In this document: positions 53,023-62,807 of the stretch, piece by piece | Numbering within the stretch: position 1 is the stretch's first letter | Layout of the letters: each line of letters begins with the position of its first letter | Source of the DNA: Fulvitalea axinellae | GTDB lineage: Bacteria; Bacteroidota; Bacteroidia; Cytophagales; Cyclobacteriaceae | Direction: 5' to 3' | Assembly (NCBI RefSeq): GCF_036492835.1 | Contig: NZ_AP025314.1 | Location: forward strand, 2,522,010 to 2,586,009 | DNA: 64,000 bases | Notes under the pieces: model-generated | What the model was told of the DNA's origin: nothing | Seen by the model: only the letters and a program-made list of their open reading frames with translations | Database searches by the model: none | Made by a program: the position numbers and the translations under genes

Positions 53023-54597
53023 ATGGAAGACAATACGATTCAGACGGTGACAAGCAAACCCTTTACAGGGGGCAGGAGCAATGAGCTTCCGGGGGTTCCG
53101 GGCAAAATGCCACCCCAAGCGCTTGAACTTGAAGAGGTGGTGCTGGGAGCGTTGATGCTGGAAAAAGAGGCTTTGACGTCTGTAGTCGATATACTGAGGC
53201 CCGAGAGTTTTTATAAAGACAGCCATCAGGAAATATACAGGGCGGTGTTGGAACTCTTTAACGAGGCCGAACCCGTCGATATCTTGACAGTTACCGAAAA
53301 GCTTCGCAAACGTGGTAAGCTTGAGGCTGTTGGCGGTGCGTTTTTCGTGTCCCAATTGACTAGTAGGGTTAGTTCTGCCGCCAATATTGAATTTCACGCC
53401 AGGATCGTTTCCGAACAATCCATCAAGAGGGAACTGATACACGTCGCTACACAAATCCAAAACGAGGCGTACGAAGAGACAACGGACGTATTCTCGTTAT
53501 TGGACAACACGGAACGCGCTCTTTTTGAAGTGACAAACACGAATATCCGAAAGAACGTGTCGGATATGCGCTCGATTATGGGCCAGGCGATTGCCGAATT
53601 GGAAGCCAAAAAGAAACTTAAAGATGGTCTGACCGGTGTGCCTAGTGGATTGGCTGCGCTTGACAAAGTGACGGCCGGTTGGCAACCTTCCGATTTGGTT
53701 ATTATTGCGGCGAGACCTGCGATGGGTAAAACCGCTTTTGTTCTTTCCGTGTTGAGAAACGCAGCGGTTGACTTCAATATTCCGGTTTCGATCTTCTCTT
53801 TGGAGATGTCAAACGTCCAGTTGGTTAACCGTCTTATTTCTGCGGAAGCCGAACTGGAATCGGAAAAACTCAAGAAAGGTAACCTCGCCGACTACGAATG
53901 GGAGCAATTAGTCCATAAAACATCGAAGCTGACAGAAGCCCCAATTTTTATTGACGATACTCCGGCGCTTTCAATTTTGGAACTTAGGGCGAAGTGTCGA
54001 AGGCTTAAGGCGCAACATGATATCCAGCTGATTATCATTGACTACCTTCAGCTTATGACTGGTGACGCCGGAAAGCTATCTGGAGGGCAAGGTAACCGTG
54101 AACAGGAAATCGCCTCTATATCCAGGGCTTTGAAAGGACTTGCCAAGGAACTCAACGTTCCGGTGATTGCGCTTTCGCAGCTTAGCCGTGCGGTGGAAAC
54201 CCGTGGCGGAGACAAACGACCACAGCTTTCCGATTTGCGTGAATCTGGATCGATAGAACAGGACGCCGATATGGTAATGTTCCTTTACCGCCCGGAATAT
54301 TACGGAATTACTGAAGATGATTTCGGCCCGACGAGCGGAATGGGTGAGGTGATTATCGCCAAGCACAGGAACGGTTCGTTGGAGAATGTCAAACTTAGGT
54401 TTGTTGGTAAATACACTAGATTCGAGGATCTGGAGAAAGGCAAAAGTGAAAATGAGCCGAGATCTTTGGGGCAGGGAAAAAGCGGAGGCTTTGAGGAGAA
54501 AGGCGTAGTGATGTTGCCGAGTAGGGCAAATGAAACTATAGAATCTTCAAGAGATGACCTTCCTGATGATTTCAAACCTGAAGAGTCTCCATTCTAA
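53023..54597 (+). CDS. dnaB: replicative DNA helicase DnaB
   Basis: A 524-residue DnaB. N-terminal helical domain (MPPQALELEEVVLGALML) and C-terminal RecA-like ATPase with LIIAARPAMGKTAF-type Walker A (AARPAMGKTAF), Walker B LIIIDYLQLM, and DLRESGSIEQDADMVMFLYR. It forms the hexameric helicase at the replication fork. No intein interrupts the P-loop or other conserved blocks. The last 60 residues are a low-complexity, Gly/Ser/Glu-rich tail seen in related species. Confidence 0.97.
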   Translation: MEDNTIQTVTSKPFTGGRSNELPGVPGKMPPQALELEEVVLGALMLEKEALTSVVDILRPESFYKDSHQEIYRAVLELFNEAEPVDILTVTEKLRKRGKLEAVGGAFFVSQLTSRVSSAANIEFHARIVSEQSIKRELIHVATQIQNEAYEETTDVFSLLDNTERALFEVTNTNIRKNVSDMRSIMGQAIAELEAKKKLKDGLTGVPSGLAALDKVTAGWQPSDLVIIAARPAMGKTAFVLSVLRNAAVDFNIPVSIFSLEMSNVQLVNRLISAEAELESEKLKKGNLADYEWEQLVHKTSKLTEAPIFIDDTPALSILELRAKCRRLKAQHDIQLIIIDYLQLMTGDAGKLSGGQGNREQEIASISRALKGLAKELNVPVIALSQLSRAVETRGGDKRPQLSDLRESGSIEQDADMVMFLYRPEYYGITEDDFGPTSGMGEVIIAKHRNGSLENVKLRFVGKYTRFEDLEKGKSENEPRSLGQGKSGGFEEKGVVMLPSRANETIESSRDDLPDDFKPEESPF

Positions 54598-54619
54598 TAA
54601 TCGCTTTGATTGATTATCA

Positions 54620-54665
54620 AAAAGAAAATCCCTTATCGCAAAATGGCGATAAGGGATTTTCTTTT
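54620..54665. terminator. bidirectional terminator, 19-bp perfect stem
   Basis: AAAGAAAATCCCTTATCGC pairs fully with its complement around a 6-base loop between convergent dnaB and the serine-synthesis gene. Confidence 0.9.
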
Positions 54666-54684
54666 AATATAGAGCTCCTTCTTC

Positions 54685-56568
54685 TTAATAAAGTACTCGA
54701 AGTCGAATCGATCCCTCGATATTTTTCAGATCTTCAATAACCTCGTTTCCATAGGCCTTGTCTACGGAAGTGATCATATAACCGATCTTCTCGTTTGTCT
54801 TGAGGTACTGACCCAAAACGTTGATCTTGTGTTTGGCGAAAATCTGGTTTACTTCGGCAAGCATACCCGGTACATTCTCGTGAATATGTACGAGGCGGTG
54901 AGCGTTACTGATTTTCGGCAATTGAATCTCAGGCAAGCTGACGTTATTGGCAGTAGAACCGGTTTGCATATATTCGATAATCTTGTTCGGAACAAAATTA
55001 GCGATATTGATCTGAGCCTCCAATGTACTACCACCGATGTGCGAAGTCAGAATAGTGTTTGGAAGGCTTGAAAGCAGACTTTCAAAAGGTTCCTGATTAG
55101 TCTTAGGCTCAGTAGGGAAGACGTCAACCGCACAGCCTCTTACCTTTCCGGATTTTACGTTTTCAGACAAAGCGTCAATGTCCACAACATGTCCACGGCT
55201 AAGGTTTACGAAAATAACGCCGTCCTTCATTTTGTCAAAATGCTCGGCACGGATCAGGTTTTTGTTACTGGCACGACCGTCTACGTGCAGTGAGATCACG
55301 TCGCTAATAGCGAGAAGCTCGTTTAATGACGTACACTTAACCGCATTTCCGAGAGCGAGTTTTTCGAGTACATCATAATAATAAACCTGCATGCCCAAGC
55401 CTTCTGCTAGGATAGAAAGCTGTGACCCTATGCTGCCATAGCCAATAATACCCAGTTTCTTTCCGCGGACTTCGTAGCTGTTTTTTGCTGATTTGTTCCA
55501 AATTCCTGATTTCATTTTGAAAATGGAATCGGGCAGGTTCCTCATCAATAAAATGATCTCGGCAATCGCAAGTTCCACAACCGAACGAGTGTTGCTGTAT
55601 GGAGCGTTGAAGACCGCAATTCCGAGCTCTTGGCAAGCGGGAACATTGATCTGGTTAGTGCCTATACAGAAAGCACCGATAGCCAGAAGTTTGTCCGCGT
55701 TTTCGAGCACTTTTTTGGTTACCATGGTCTTAGACCTGATACCCAACACATGTACACCCTTGATTTTTTCACTGAGTTCAGTTTCGTCAAGCGCGCCTGC
55801 AAGCAACTCAACCTCGTAACCAGCGTCACGGAAAAGCTCAACGGCGATAGGGTTGACGTTTTCGAGTAAAAGAACTTTCAGGCCTTTGGATGTGTTCTTG
55901 CTGTCCGGAATAAGTTCTAGGACTTCCTCGAAACTTTTGACTACGTGGTCAGCCAAGTTGTTGACTTTCTCACGCGAAACGTTTTCCGTAAAAGCGAAGA
56001 ACAGATCGGCAAGGCCCGCTTGGCGAATTTCATAATCGGTAAATCCGTCACCTACTACATATCGCTTTCCGGGCAAGTTCATGCGTTCGACAACCTTGAT
56101 TTTACCGGCATCTTTTGCGAGCGGATTGCTTGGGTCTAAGCCAATGGCATTTCCTTCGTAGTCGAAAACAAATGTGTTGGCGTAGACACGTTCCGAAGGA
56201 ATTCCGAAAGACTCAACCACCGGGCAAATAAATTCTTTAAACCCACTGGAAACAATATATATCTGACCGGAATGCTTTTCGATAAACTCTTTGGATCGAA
56301 GAAAAGAATCGCTGATTTCCTGTTTCAAGATTTCGGTAAGCTCCTCGATTTCCTCTTTACGAGGACTCAAGAGCTGAAGGCGGGTTCTGATGGAGTCTTC
56401 GAATGAAATACTTCCGTCCATTCCCCGGGAGGTAAGGGCGATAATTTCATTTTCTAGAGTTTCAGGGTCCGGATGGCGTTTGCCAACAATCTGGGCCAAA
56501 ATGTCCAGTGACTCACCTTTAACGAAGGTGCTGTCGAAATCGATAATTAAAAACTGATTGGCATCCAT
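54685..56568 (-). CDS. fused phosphoserine phosphatase / 3-phosphoglycerate dehydrogenase
   Basis: A 627-residue fusion. Residues 1-~215 are a SerB-like HAD phosphatase: IIDFDSTFVKGESLD (nucleophile Asp in DFDST), IVSSGF, and YVVGDGFTDYE. Residues ~230-540 are a SerA-type dehydrogenase: IGAFCIGTNQIN, NTRSVVELAIAEI, GIIGYGSIGSQL (NAD loop), NLSRGHVVD, TSHIGGSTLEAQ with catalytic His. Residues ~555-627 form an ACT domain (HIHENVPGMLAEVNQIF) expected to bind serine. It joins steps one and three of serine synthesis in one chain; the middle aminotransferase is not in the window. The fusion is known in some Bacteroidota. Confidence 0.9.
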   Translation of the reverse strand: MDANQFLIIDFDSTFVKGESLDILAQIVGKRHPDPETLENEIIALTSRGMDGSISFEDSIRTRLQLLSPRKEEIEELTEILKQEISDSFLRSKEFIEKHSGQIYIVSSGFKEFICPVVESFGIPSERVYANTFVFDYEGNAIGLDPSNPLAKDAGKIKVVERMNLPGKRYVVGDGFTDYEIRQAGLADLFFAFTENVSREKVNNLADHVVKSFEEVLELIPDSKNTSKGLKVLLLENVNPIAVELFRDAGYEVELLAGALDETELSEKIKGVHVLGIRSKTMVTKKVLENADKLLAIGAFCIGTNQINVPACQELGIAVFNAPYSNTRSVVELAIAEIILLMRNLPDSIFKMKSGIWNKSAKNSYEVRGKKLGIIGYGSIGSQLSILAEGLGMQVYYYDVLEKLALGNAVKCTSLNELLAISDVISLHVDGRASNKNLIRAEHFDKMKDGVIFVNLSRGHVVDIDALSENVKSGKVRGCAVDVFPTEPKTNQEPFESLLSSLPNTILTSHIGGSTLEAQINIANFVPNKIIEYMQTGSTANNVSLPEIQLPKISNAHRLVHIHENVPGMLAEVNQIFAKHKINVLGQYLKTNEKIGYMITSVDKAYGNEVIEDLKNIEGSIRLRVLY

Positions 56569-56666
56569 TGAGTATTGCGAAGCGTTTAATGAATATGTTC
56601 AAAAATAGCGAATTTTATATCAATGAAACGAAAGGTTTGCCATATTTTGAATCAAATAATGTTTTC

Positions 56667-57911
56667 TTAGCTGTGTTTAAGTTTGTTTAGATACTTGCTG
56701 AGGAATTCCGAATCCGAAAAATTGTTTTTTCGGGAAATTCCAAAACGTAAAAGGACAAGGTCCATCGAATTGATGATATAGATACGTTGTCCTTGGAAGC
56801 CTTTGCAATAAAGTAAATCTTCAGGGACGCCGGGAAGGCTCTGTTTTCCATTGACAGATGCGTTAAGCCAAAAGTGAGCTCCGTATTCTCCCGTTGCGCA
56901 GGCAGGTGTCGGTTTTCGAGTGTAATCTACCCAGCTGGAGTCTAAAATTCTTTTGTCATTATATACCCCTCCATTAGCATACATTAACCCAAATTTAGCC
57001 CAATCGCGTGGGGTAGCCCAAGCGTATGATGAGCCTACGAAAGTGCCTGAATTGTCGGTTTCGAAGAAAAATGAATCCATTTCGAGTTGAGATGAAAAGT
57101 GTTCGTAAGGGAAACGTAAGTACTCGTTTTCGTTAGCGAAGAAACGCTTAAGTAGGTAACTAAGTATATTAGAGCTCCCTGAAGAATAGTTCCAATAGCT
57201 TCCGGCTTTTCTTGAGGATTTTTGTCTTAAAGCGTAGGAAGCCATGTCGTTTTTTAAGTACAACATCCTACTTACTTCAGATACTCTGTCGTATTTTTCT
57301 CGCCATTTCAGCCCGTCCGACATTTCTAAAAGATGAGCCCAAGTAATATTTTTTCTTTCGTCTTTTAACCATTCCGAAGGCCGGACAGGTTTGTGTATGT
57401 CAAAACCAAATCGTTTGGAAGCAATGCCGACCAGAGCATTCATGACACTTTTCGTTACAGACCATCCGGGCAATCTAGTATTAGAATCGATACCTATAGC
57501 ATATTTCTCGAAGATTAATTCTCCCTGTTTGAAAGCCAAAACGGCAAAATCTTCAGCCTTTGTTTCTTTGTTCTTATGGGGAGAGGGGAGGGGAGGTAGC
57601 GAGTGTGCGACTGGGGATGAGATGAATTTCCCTCCAGTTTCGGGAGTGAATTGAACACTTCGGCTAACCTTGAAGAAAGACCCGCTAACGGATTTGTTCT
57701 GACCATCAGTTTGGATTTTGACGAGATTTACAGGGAAAAAGGACAACTCTTGGCCTCTGATATTGGCAATAGGGCGCTGGGATATGAAAAGAGCGCCATT
57801 CGTCAGTTTGGCGCTGAAGCCACTAATGATCCGTAGCATCGAACGAAAGTAGGAGCCTATAATGATAAAAAATAGAAGAGTGAAAGGTATCCAGATGATA
57901 TAAGCGGGCAT
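56667..57911 (-). CDS. membrane-anchored beta-lactamase-like serine hydrolase
   Basis: A 414-residue protein of the class C beta-lactamase/esterase/DD-peptidase fold. N-terminal hydrophobic anchor (about 4-22), variable region to about 150, then the catalytic SVTK motif (in GWSVTKSVMNALVG), a WNYSSGSSNIL segment in the Tyr-motif position, and GYSAHF/EYGAHFWLN and KGFQGQRIYI near the end. Activity may be peptidase, esterase or amidase; real beta-lactamase function is not implied. Neighbours give no pathway. It begins the AT-richer end of the window. Confidence 0.82.
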   Translation of the reverse strand: MPAYIIWIPFTLLFFIIIGSYFRSMLRIISGFSAKLTNGALFISQRPIANIRGQELSFFPVNLVKIQTDGQNKSVSGSFFKVSRSVQFTPETGGKFISSPVAHSLPPLPSPHKNKETKAEDFAVLAFKQGELIFEKYAIGIDSNTRLPGWSVTKSVMNALVGIASKRFGFDIHKPVRPSEWLKDERKNITWAHLLEMSDGLKWREKYDRVSEVSRMLYLKNDMASYALRQKSSRKAGSYWNYSSGSSNILSYLLKRFFANENEYLRFPYEHFSSQLEMDSFFFETDNSGTFVGSSYAWATPRDWAKFGLMYANGGVYNDKRILDSSWVDYTRKPTPACATGEYGAHFWLNASVNGKQSLPGVPEDLLYCKGFQGQRIYIINSMDLVLLRFGISRKNNFSDSEFLSKYLNKLKHS

Positions 57912-58157
57912 AAGTTTGTCTTTTCTGACGTAGAAGCAAAAAAGATGCTGCAGGCAATCTGTTTAACATAATAACCTTATTGAATTCGAATAGACCTTGT
58001 ATAAACTCTCAATGCAAAAGGCGTGAATTCATGGCATTCTATTTAACATAATGTATTGTTATTGATTAATAAAAGTTTGTTTATTCATTAAAATAGTTGT
58101 ATTAGAGGCTATATTATAAACTAGGAAGAAAGAATATATTTTTAGAAATCGTAATAT

Positions 58158-58679
58158 TTACTTTTTATATAACCCTGTTATAGTAGCTTTCGCTAAAATA
58201 TGATCGCTTATCAAACGCTTAAATTCCGAAGCATCAACGGGCCTATAATCTGGTAAGAGAGAATCAAGCGCATAAACCGTAAAAATGTATCGATGGGTTT
58301 TTCCTTTTGGGGGACATGGTCCAGAATAACCTTTCACACTAAAATCATTCTGTCCTTGATTGAATTCTCCTTTTGGTGATATTCCGGGTTTGATCCCTGA
58401 AGGTAATGCCCCAGATTTCGGTTCGATATTATAAATGATCCAATGACAGAAGCTACCATTGGGCGCATCGGGGTCCTCTACAAGAACAGCGATGCTCAAG
58501 GTAGTCGGAGGTAGGTTTTTCCATATTATAGTAGGGGAAATGTCCGCTCCATCACATGTGTATTTTTTTGCCATTTCACTTTCATTCACAAGATCAGGGC
58601 TTGAAACATGAAATTGAGCAAAAACGCTAGCTATAGAAACAAAGAAGAATAGGGTTATTAAAGACAGTTTCTTTTTCAT
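58158..58679 (-). CDS. YbhB/YbcL-family (PEBP) protein, exported
   Basis: A 173-residue protein with signal peptide (about 1-21, ends ASVFA) and a PEBP fold: YTCDGADISPTIIWKNLP, VLVEDPDAPNGSFCHWIIYNI and GYSGPCPPKGKTHRYIFTVYALD with the conserved anion-pocket residues. The bacterial family's ligand is unknown; phospholipid or peptide binding is presumed. It is a single gene in AT-rich surroundings, with the divergent hybrid regulator upstream. Confidence 0.88.
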   Translation of the reverse strand: MKKKLSLITLFFFVSIASVFAQFHVSSPDLVNESEMAKKYTCDGADISPTIIWKNLPPTTLSIAVLVEDPDAPNGSFCHWIIYNIEPKSGALPSGIKPGISPKGEFNQGQNDFSVKGYSGPCPPKGKTHRYIFTVYALDSLLPDYRPVDASEFKRLISDHILAKATITGLYKK

Positions 58680-58835
58680 TGTTCAATACTTTATCTCAAG
58701 ACAACTCGAAAAAACAATGAGATGTTAGTTTGGACTTTAACGAATCCCTAAAACCAGAACTGTTTTTCTATTTATTCTTATCTTGATAAGCATTTAGTTT
58801 TTTGATAAGGGAAATTGTTTGAAGAGAATAAGAGT

Positions 58836-61800
58836 ATGAGAGCTAATATATTTTTAGTTTTTTGGCTAATTGTATGCCAATATTTCCCAGCAATAGCAGG
58901 AGGAGGTCTTCGGAATTTTGTCAATTTAGGCGTGAAAGAAGGCTTGTCTCAGAGCTCTGTGACTTGTATTTCCCAAGATTCAAGAGGCTATATTTGGGTG
59001 GGAACACAGAAAGGCCTAAATCGATATGACGGTTATTCATTCGAAACGTTTTATGCTAATGAGCTAAAAGAAAATAGCCTTCCCAATAATCATATATTGG
59101 ACATTGCTTGCGAACCTAATGGCGATATTTGGATATCAACGGGAAGAGGTCTGTGTAAATATTCTTATAAATCGGGGGCCTTTCAATCTGTCCCTGTGAT
59201 CATATCCGGTAAAAATGAGAGTGTAAAGGAAATATTTGTTAGCAGTACAGGCGAATTAATTCTATTAGCGGGAGGGAATCTACTTAAAAGAAAAGAAGCT
59301 GGTTTTCACATTATAAATAGAAAAGAAACACACCCTATTGAACGGGTAGCGGATGGGGGTGACGGAAGTCTATGGGCGTATTCAAATAACCGGATTTTCC
59401 AACTGGATTCAAAAGGAAGCGTTACTAGGAAAATCTTAAGCTCCAAAATTTCTGGCCGAATAAACGATATGTTGATGGATAGCCGTAACAATTTGTGGCT
59501 AGCTGGAAATTCAGGGTTATTTGTTTTAAGAAACGAAAATCAAACATTTGATTGGTATCGCCATGATGAGTCAGACTCCTCAAGTATTTCAAATAACACA
59601 GTCCGCAAAATCACTGAAGATAACGAAGGAAGGCTCTGGGTCGGTACATTTTTAGGTCTCAATGTTACGGAAGGTAACGGCGTCTTTACCCGTCATTATC
59701 GATCAGAAAGACCCGGTGGTTTATCACATGGATCAATTCATGCCTTATTTACCGATAAAATGGGCGCTGTATGGGCCGGCACATATTTCGGAGGGTTATC
59801 AATCCATCATCCTTTAAATGATCGTTACAGTCATTTCACAACTTCAGGAAGCGGACTAAGCTTTCCAGTTGTCGGTGAAATCATTGAGGATGTCGATTCA
59901 CAAACCTTGTGGATTGGGACCGAAGGGGGAGGAGTAAACAGAGCTAAATGGAGGAGAGGAGATATTCTTGATTTTGAATCAAATAAAACGATTGATACAA
60001 AAAGAGGATTAAGGAATAATAATGTCAAAGCATTAGAAAAAGATAGTCTTGGCAGGATCTGGATAGGTACATTCATGGGAGGAACACATATCTATTCCCC
60101 AAAAACAGATAGGTTAACCCTTCTCCCTCTTTCATATAAAAATCGTGATGCAACAGATATAGTTAACGGAGGGGAATACATGTATCTAAGCTCGCCAAAT
60201 GGTGTATGGAGATACCGGATTTCTGAAAACTCTAAACTCCTTGGGGAGCAAATCCTTAAACATGCCTTTTCCACAAGTTTAATGTTTGATAAAACGAGAA
60301 AAAAACTATGGATAGGGACAAATGGAGGGCTTTATAGTCTTTTGCCCGATACTCAACAAACACCTGAAAGAGCCCTATTCCCAAATTCCGATTTGAGCAA
60401 TAATGCTATAAACTGTATAACTCAAGGGGTTAAAGACAATACCATTTGGATTGGGACAAAAAAAGGGCTCAACAAGCTCGATTTAAAAAAAGGAAAGTTT
60501 GAATGGATAGGAAAAACATCGAAATATAAGGAAATAGACGTTTTTTCCGTAAAACAGAATGTCGATTCCATTTTATGGATATTAACAGATAAATTCCTAT
60601 TACGATATAATACGTATGAAAAGAGTTTTGAAGAATATTCCTCACTAAATGGGGCACCATTATTAGAACCTATTGAAAACGCATTATTCATTACTAGGAA
60701 CGAAACCGTAATGATCGGGACTAGGAATGGATTGGTTTCTTTTTCAGGAAAATCCTTTCAGAAAAACTCTTACCAAGCCCCTCTTCATTTAAAAACAATA
60801 AAGGTAAATGAGGTACCAATAAGTGAAGGTGACACAATTCCAGGAACAAAGACTCAATGGCACCCCAAAAACTTAATTGAACTTAATTACCCATATAACA
60901 ATATCTCGTTCGGGTTTACATGCTTGAATTACTTTAGACCAAATAATAACCAATTCGAGTATATGTTGGAGGGCTACGATTCCAAATGGCAAAAGGCTAA
61001 TGTTACAAGAGTTGCGTCTTATTCTCAATTATCTGCAGGGGAATATGTCTTTAAAGTCAAAGCTTGGAATAATGACGGTTTGCCAGCCAAAAACGAAATT
61101 TCCATACCAATTGAAGTTTATCCCCCTTTTTACCTAAGTAGATGGGCTTATGCCTTTTACATCTTAATCGTTATTATAATCACTGGGCTTTTTATAAGAA
61201 ACAGGTTAGGTATTATAAAGATTAAGCATCGCCTTCAGTTAGAAACTATTGAGAAGGAGAAATCGGAGGAATTACACCAAGCCAAACTACGATTCTTCAC
61301 GAATATCTCCCATGAGTTTCGGACTCCATTAACAATGATTTCGGGTTTATTGGATGAATTGTCCCAAAAAGAAAAAGGTAACAGAACACTTGAAGGCGCA
61401 TTACGGAATACACGTCGACTGCGGATTTTAGTTGACGAGTTGATGGATTTCAGAAGAATGGAATCAGGAGTGGAAGAGCCGGAATTGGCGAATATAGATT
61501 TTGTTGAATTTGTAAAGCGCATAAAGACATTTTTCGAAAGTTATTTCTCAATAAAAGGAGTGGGGCTAGTTTTGGAAACGAACATGGAAAAAGCAGAAGT
61601 GGCTGTAGATGTTCGGATGATGGAAAAAGCATTTTTCAACCTCATTGGAAACGCTTTAAAATATTCGAACCCTGGTCAACATGTCCGAATTCGATTGAAT
61701 GAGGATAATAGAAAACTAATCGCAAAGATAAGTGATAGTGGGAAGGGGATGGATAAAACGGAAAGCCATCGAATCTTCGAGCGTTTTTATAAAGGCGATT

Positions 61801-62807
61801 CCGGGGGATCAGGAATAGGTTTGGCTTTAACCCAAAAAATCATACAAGCGCACAACGGCCATATTGCCGTCACCTCAGAAGTAGGATTAGGAACTGAATT
61901 TACTCTCATAATTCCTATGAAAACCGTAAAAGGGGAAAAAGTCACAATAGAACCAACTTCAGAATATGAAGCAGAAACAGAATTCATTGAACCTATTTCA
62001 AACGAAAAAGATGAAAGCGCTCCAATTGTCTTAATTGTTGATGATAACCCCGAAATTTTAGAGTTAGTAGGAGGGGTGCTCGACTCGGTAGCAGTGGTTC
62101 TTAAAGCTCATAATGCCGAAATGGCGCTTGAAATTGCTTTTGAAAAAATACCTGAATGTATTATTTGTGATGTGATGATGCCCGGAATGTCCGGAACAGA
62201 ATTTTGCTCAAAAATTAAAAACGATATTCGAACAGATCACATACCTGTTCTTATGCTTACCGCAAAAACATCGGAAGAAAGCAGATATGAAAACCTCAGT
62301 GCCGGTGCGGACGACTTTGTCGCAAAACCTTTCGATTCATCTTTATTGAGACTGAAAGTGAGAAATATCCTTAATACAAGAAAGAAATCTTGGATTAAAA
62401 TGCGAGAAAGCATAAAAGGAGACGCTCCTGAACCTATAAAGCAAACTCCGCAGAATGCGCTTATGAGTCAATTACTTAATATGATAGAATCGCAAATTGA
62501 CGGAAAAATCAATGTAGATAATTTAGCCAAAGAGATAGGGGTCAGCCGAGCGGTATTTTATCGGAAATTAAAGTCGATCACTGGAAAAACTCCCAACGCA
62601 TTAATTATGGAAGTACGGATGAGAAAAGCGGCGGACATGATTACCTCACACCCCGAAATGGAGCTTAAAGAAATCGCTTGGCAAGTAGGGGTGAAAACTC
62701 CAAAATATTTCCGGAAATGCTTCACGGATCAATACGGAGTTACCCCGTCAGAGTATAGGGAGAATTTGGTGTCAAACCCTACCAAAAATGAGATCGCAAG
62801 AGATTAG
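58836..62807 (+). CDS. hybrid two-component system regulator (HTCS)
   Basis: A 1323-residue one-protein signalling system from ATG 58836 (a TTG at 58815 adds 7 polar residues). Order: signal peptide (about 1-22), periplasmic beta-propellers with about 13 repeats of (I/L)W-(I/V)GT-x-x-GL type up to about 650, a Y_Y_Y domain (about 690-765), membrane helix (about 775-795, ILIVIIITGLFI), HisKA with His at about 826 (ISHEFRTPL), HATPase (NLIGNALKYS, DSGKGMD, GIGLAL), receiver with Asp at about 1112 (CDVMMPGMSG) and a C-terminal AraC-type DNA-binding domain. It should sense a sugar in the periplasm and activate a nearby uptake locus, which is not in the window. Confidence 0.93.
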   Translation: MRANIFLVFWLIVCQYFPAIAGGGLRNFVNLGVKEGLSQSSVTCISQDSRGYIWVGTQKGLNRYDGYSFETFYANELKENSLPNNHILDIACEPNGDIWISTGRGLCKYSYKSGAFQSVPVIISGKNESVKEIFVSSTGELILLAGGNLLKRKEAGFHIINRKETHPIERVADGGDGSLWAYSNNRIFQLDSKGSVTRKILSSKISGRINDMLMDSRNNLWLAGNSGLFVLRNENQTFDWYRHDESDSSSISNNTVRKITEDNEGRLWVGTFLGLNVTEGNGVFTRHYRSERPGGLSHGSIHALFTDKMGAVWAGTYFGGLSIHHPLNDRYSHFTTSGSGLSFPVVGEIIEDVDSQTLWIGTEGGGVNRAKWRRGDILDFESNKTIDTKRGLRNNNVKALEKDSLGRIWIGTFMGGTHIYSPKTDRLTLLPLSYKNRDATDIVNGGEYMYLSSPNGVWRYRISENSKLLGEQILKHAFSTSLMFDKTRKKLWIGTNGGLYSLLPDTQQTPERALFPNSDLSNNAINCITQGVKDNTIWIGTKKGLNKLDLKKGKFEWIGKTSKYKEIDVFSVKQNVDSILWILTDKFLLRYNTYEKSFEEYSSLNGAPLLEPIENALFITRNETVMIGTRNGLVSFSGKSFQKNSYQAPLHLKTIKVNEVPISEGDTIPGTKTQWHPKNLIELNYPYNNISFGFTCLNYFRPNNNQFEYMLEGYDSKWQKANVTRVASYSQLSAGEYVFKVKAWNNDGLPAKNEISIPIEVYPPFYLSRWAYAFYILIVIIITGLFIRNRLGIIKIKHRLQLETIEKEKSEELHQAKLRFFTNISHEFRTPLTMISGLLDELSQKEKGNRTLEGALRNTRRLRILVDELMDFRRMESGVEEPELANIDFVEFVKRIKTFFESYFSIKGVGLVLETNMEKAEVAVDVRMMEKAFFNLIGNALKYSNPGQHVRIRLNEDNRKLIAKISDSGKGMDKTESHRIFERFYKGDSGGSGIGLALTQKIIQAHNGHIAVTSEVGLGTEFTLIIPMKTVKGEKVTIEPTSEYEAETEFIEPISNEKDESAPIVLIVDDNPEILELVGGVLDSVAVVLKAHNAEMALEIAFEKIPECIICDVMMPGMSGTEFCSKIKNDIRTDHIPVLMLTAKTSEESRYENLSAGADDFVAKPFDSSLLRLKVRNILNTRKKSWIKMRESIKGDAPEPIKQTPQNALMSQLLNMIESQIDGKINVDNLAKEIGVSRAVFYRKLKSITGKTPNALIMEVRMRKAADMITSHPEMELKEIAWQVGVKTPKYFRKCFTDQYGVTPSEYRENLVSNPTKNEIARD

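Noticed and set aside
53023..54597. Possible intein in DnaB
   Set aside because: Length and all conserved helicase blocks are contiguous; no intein splice motifs.
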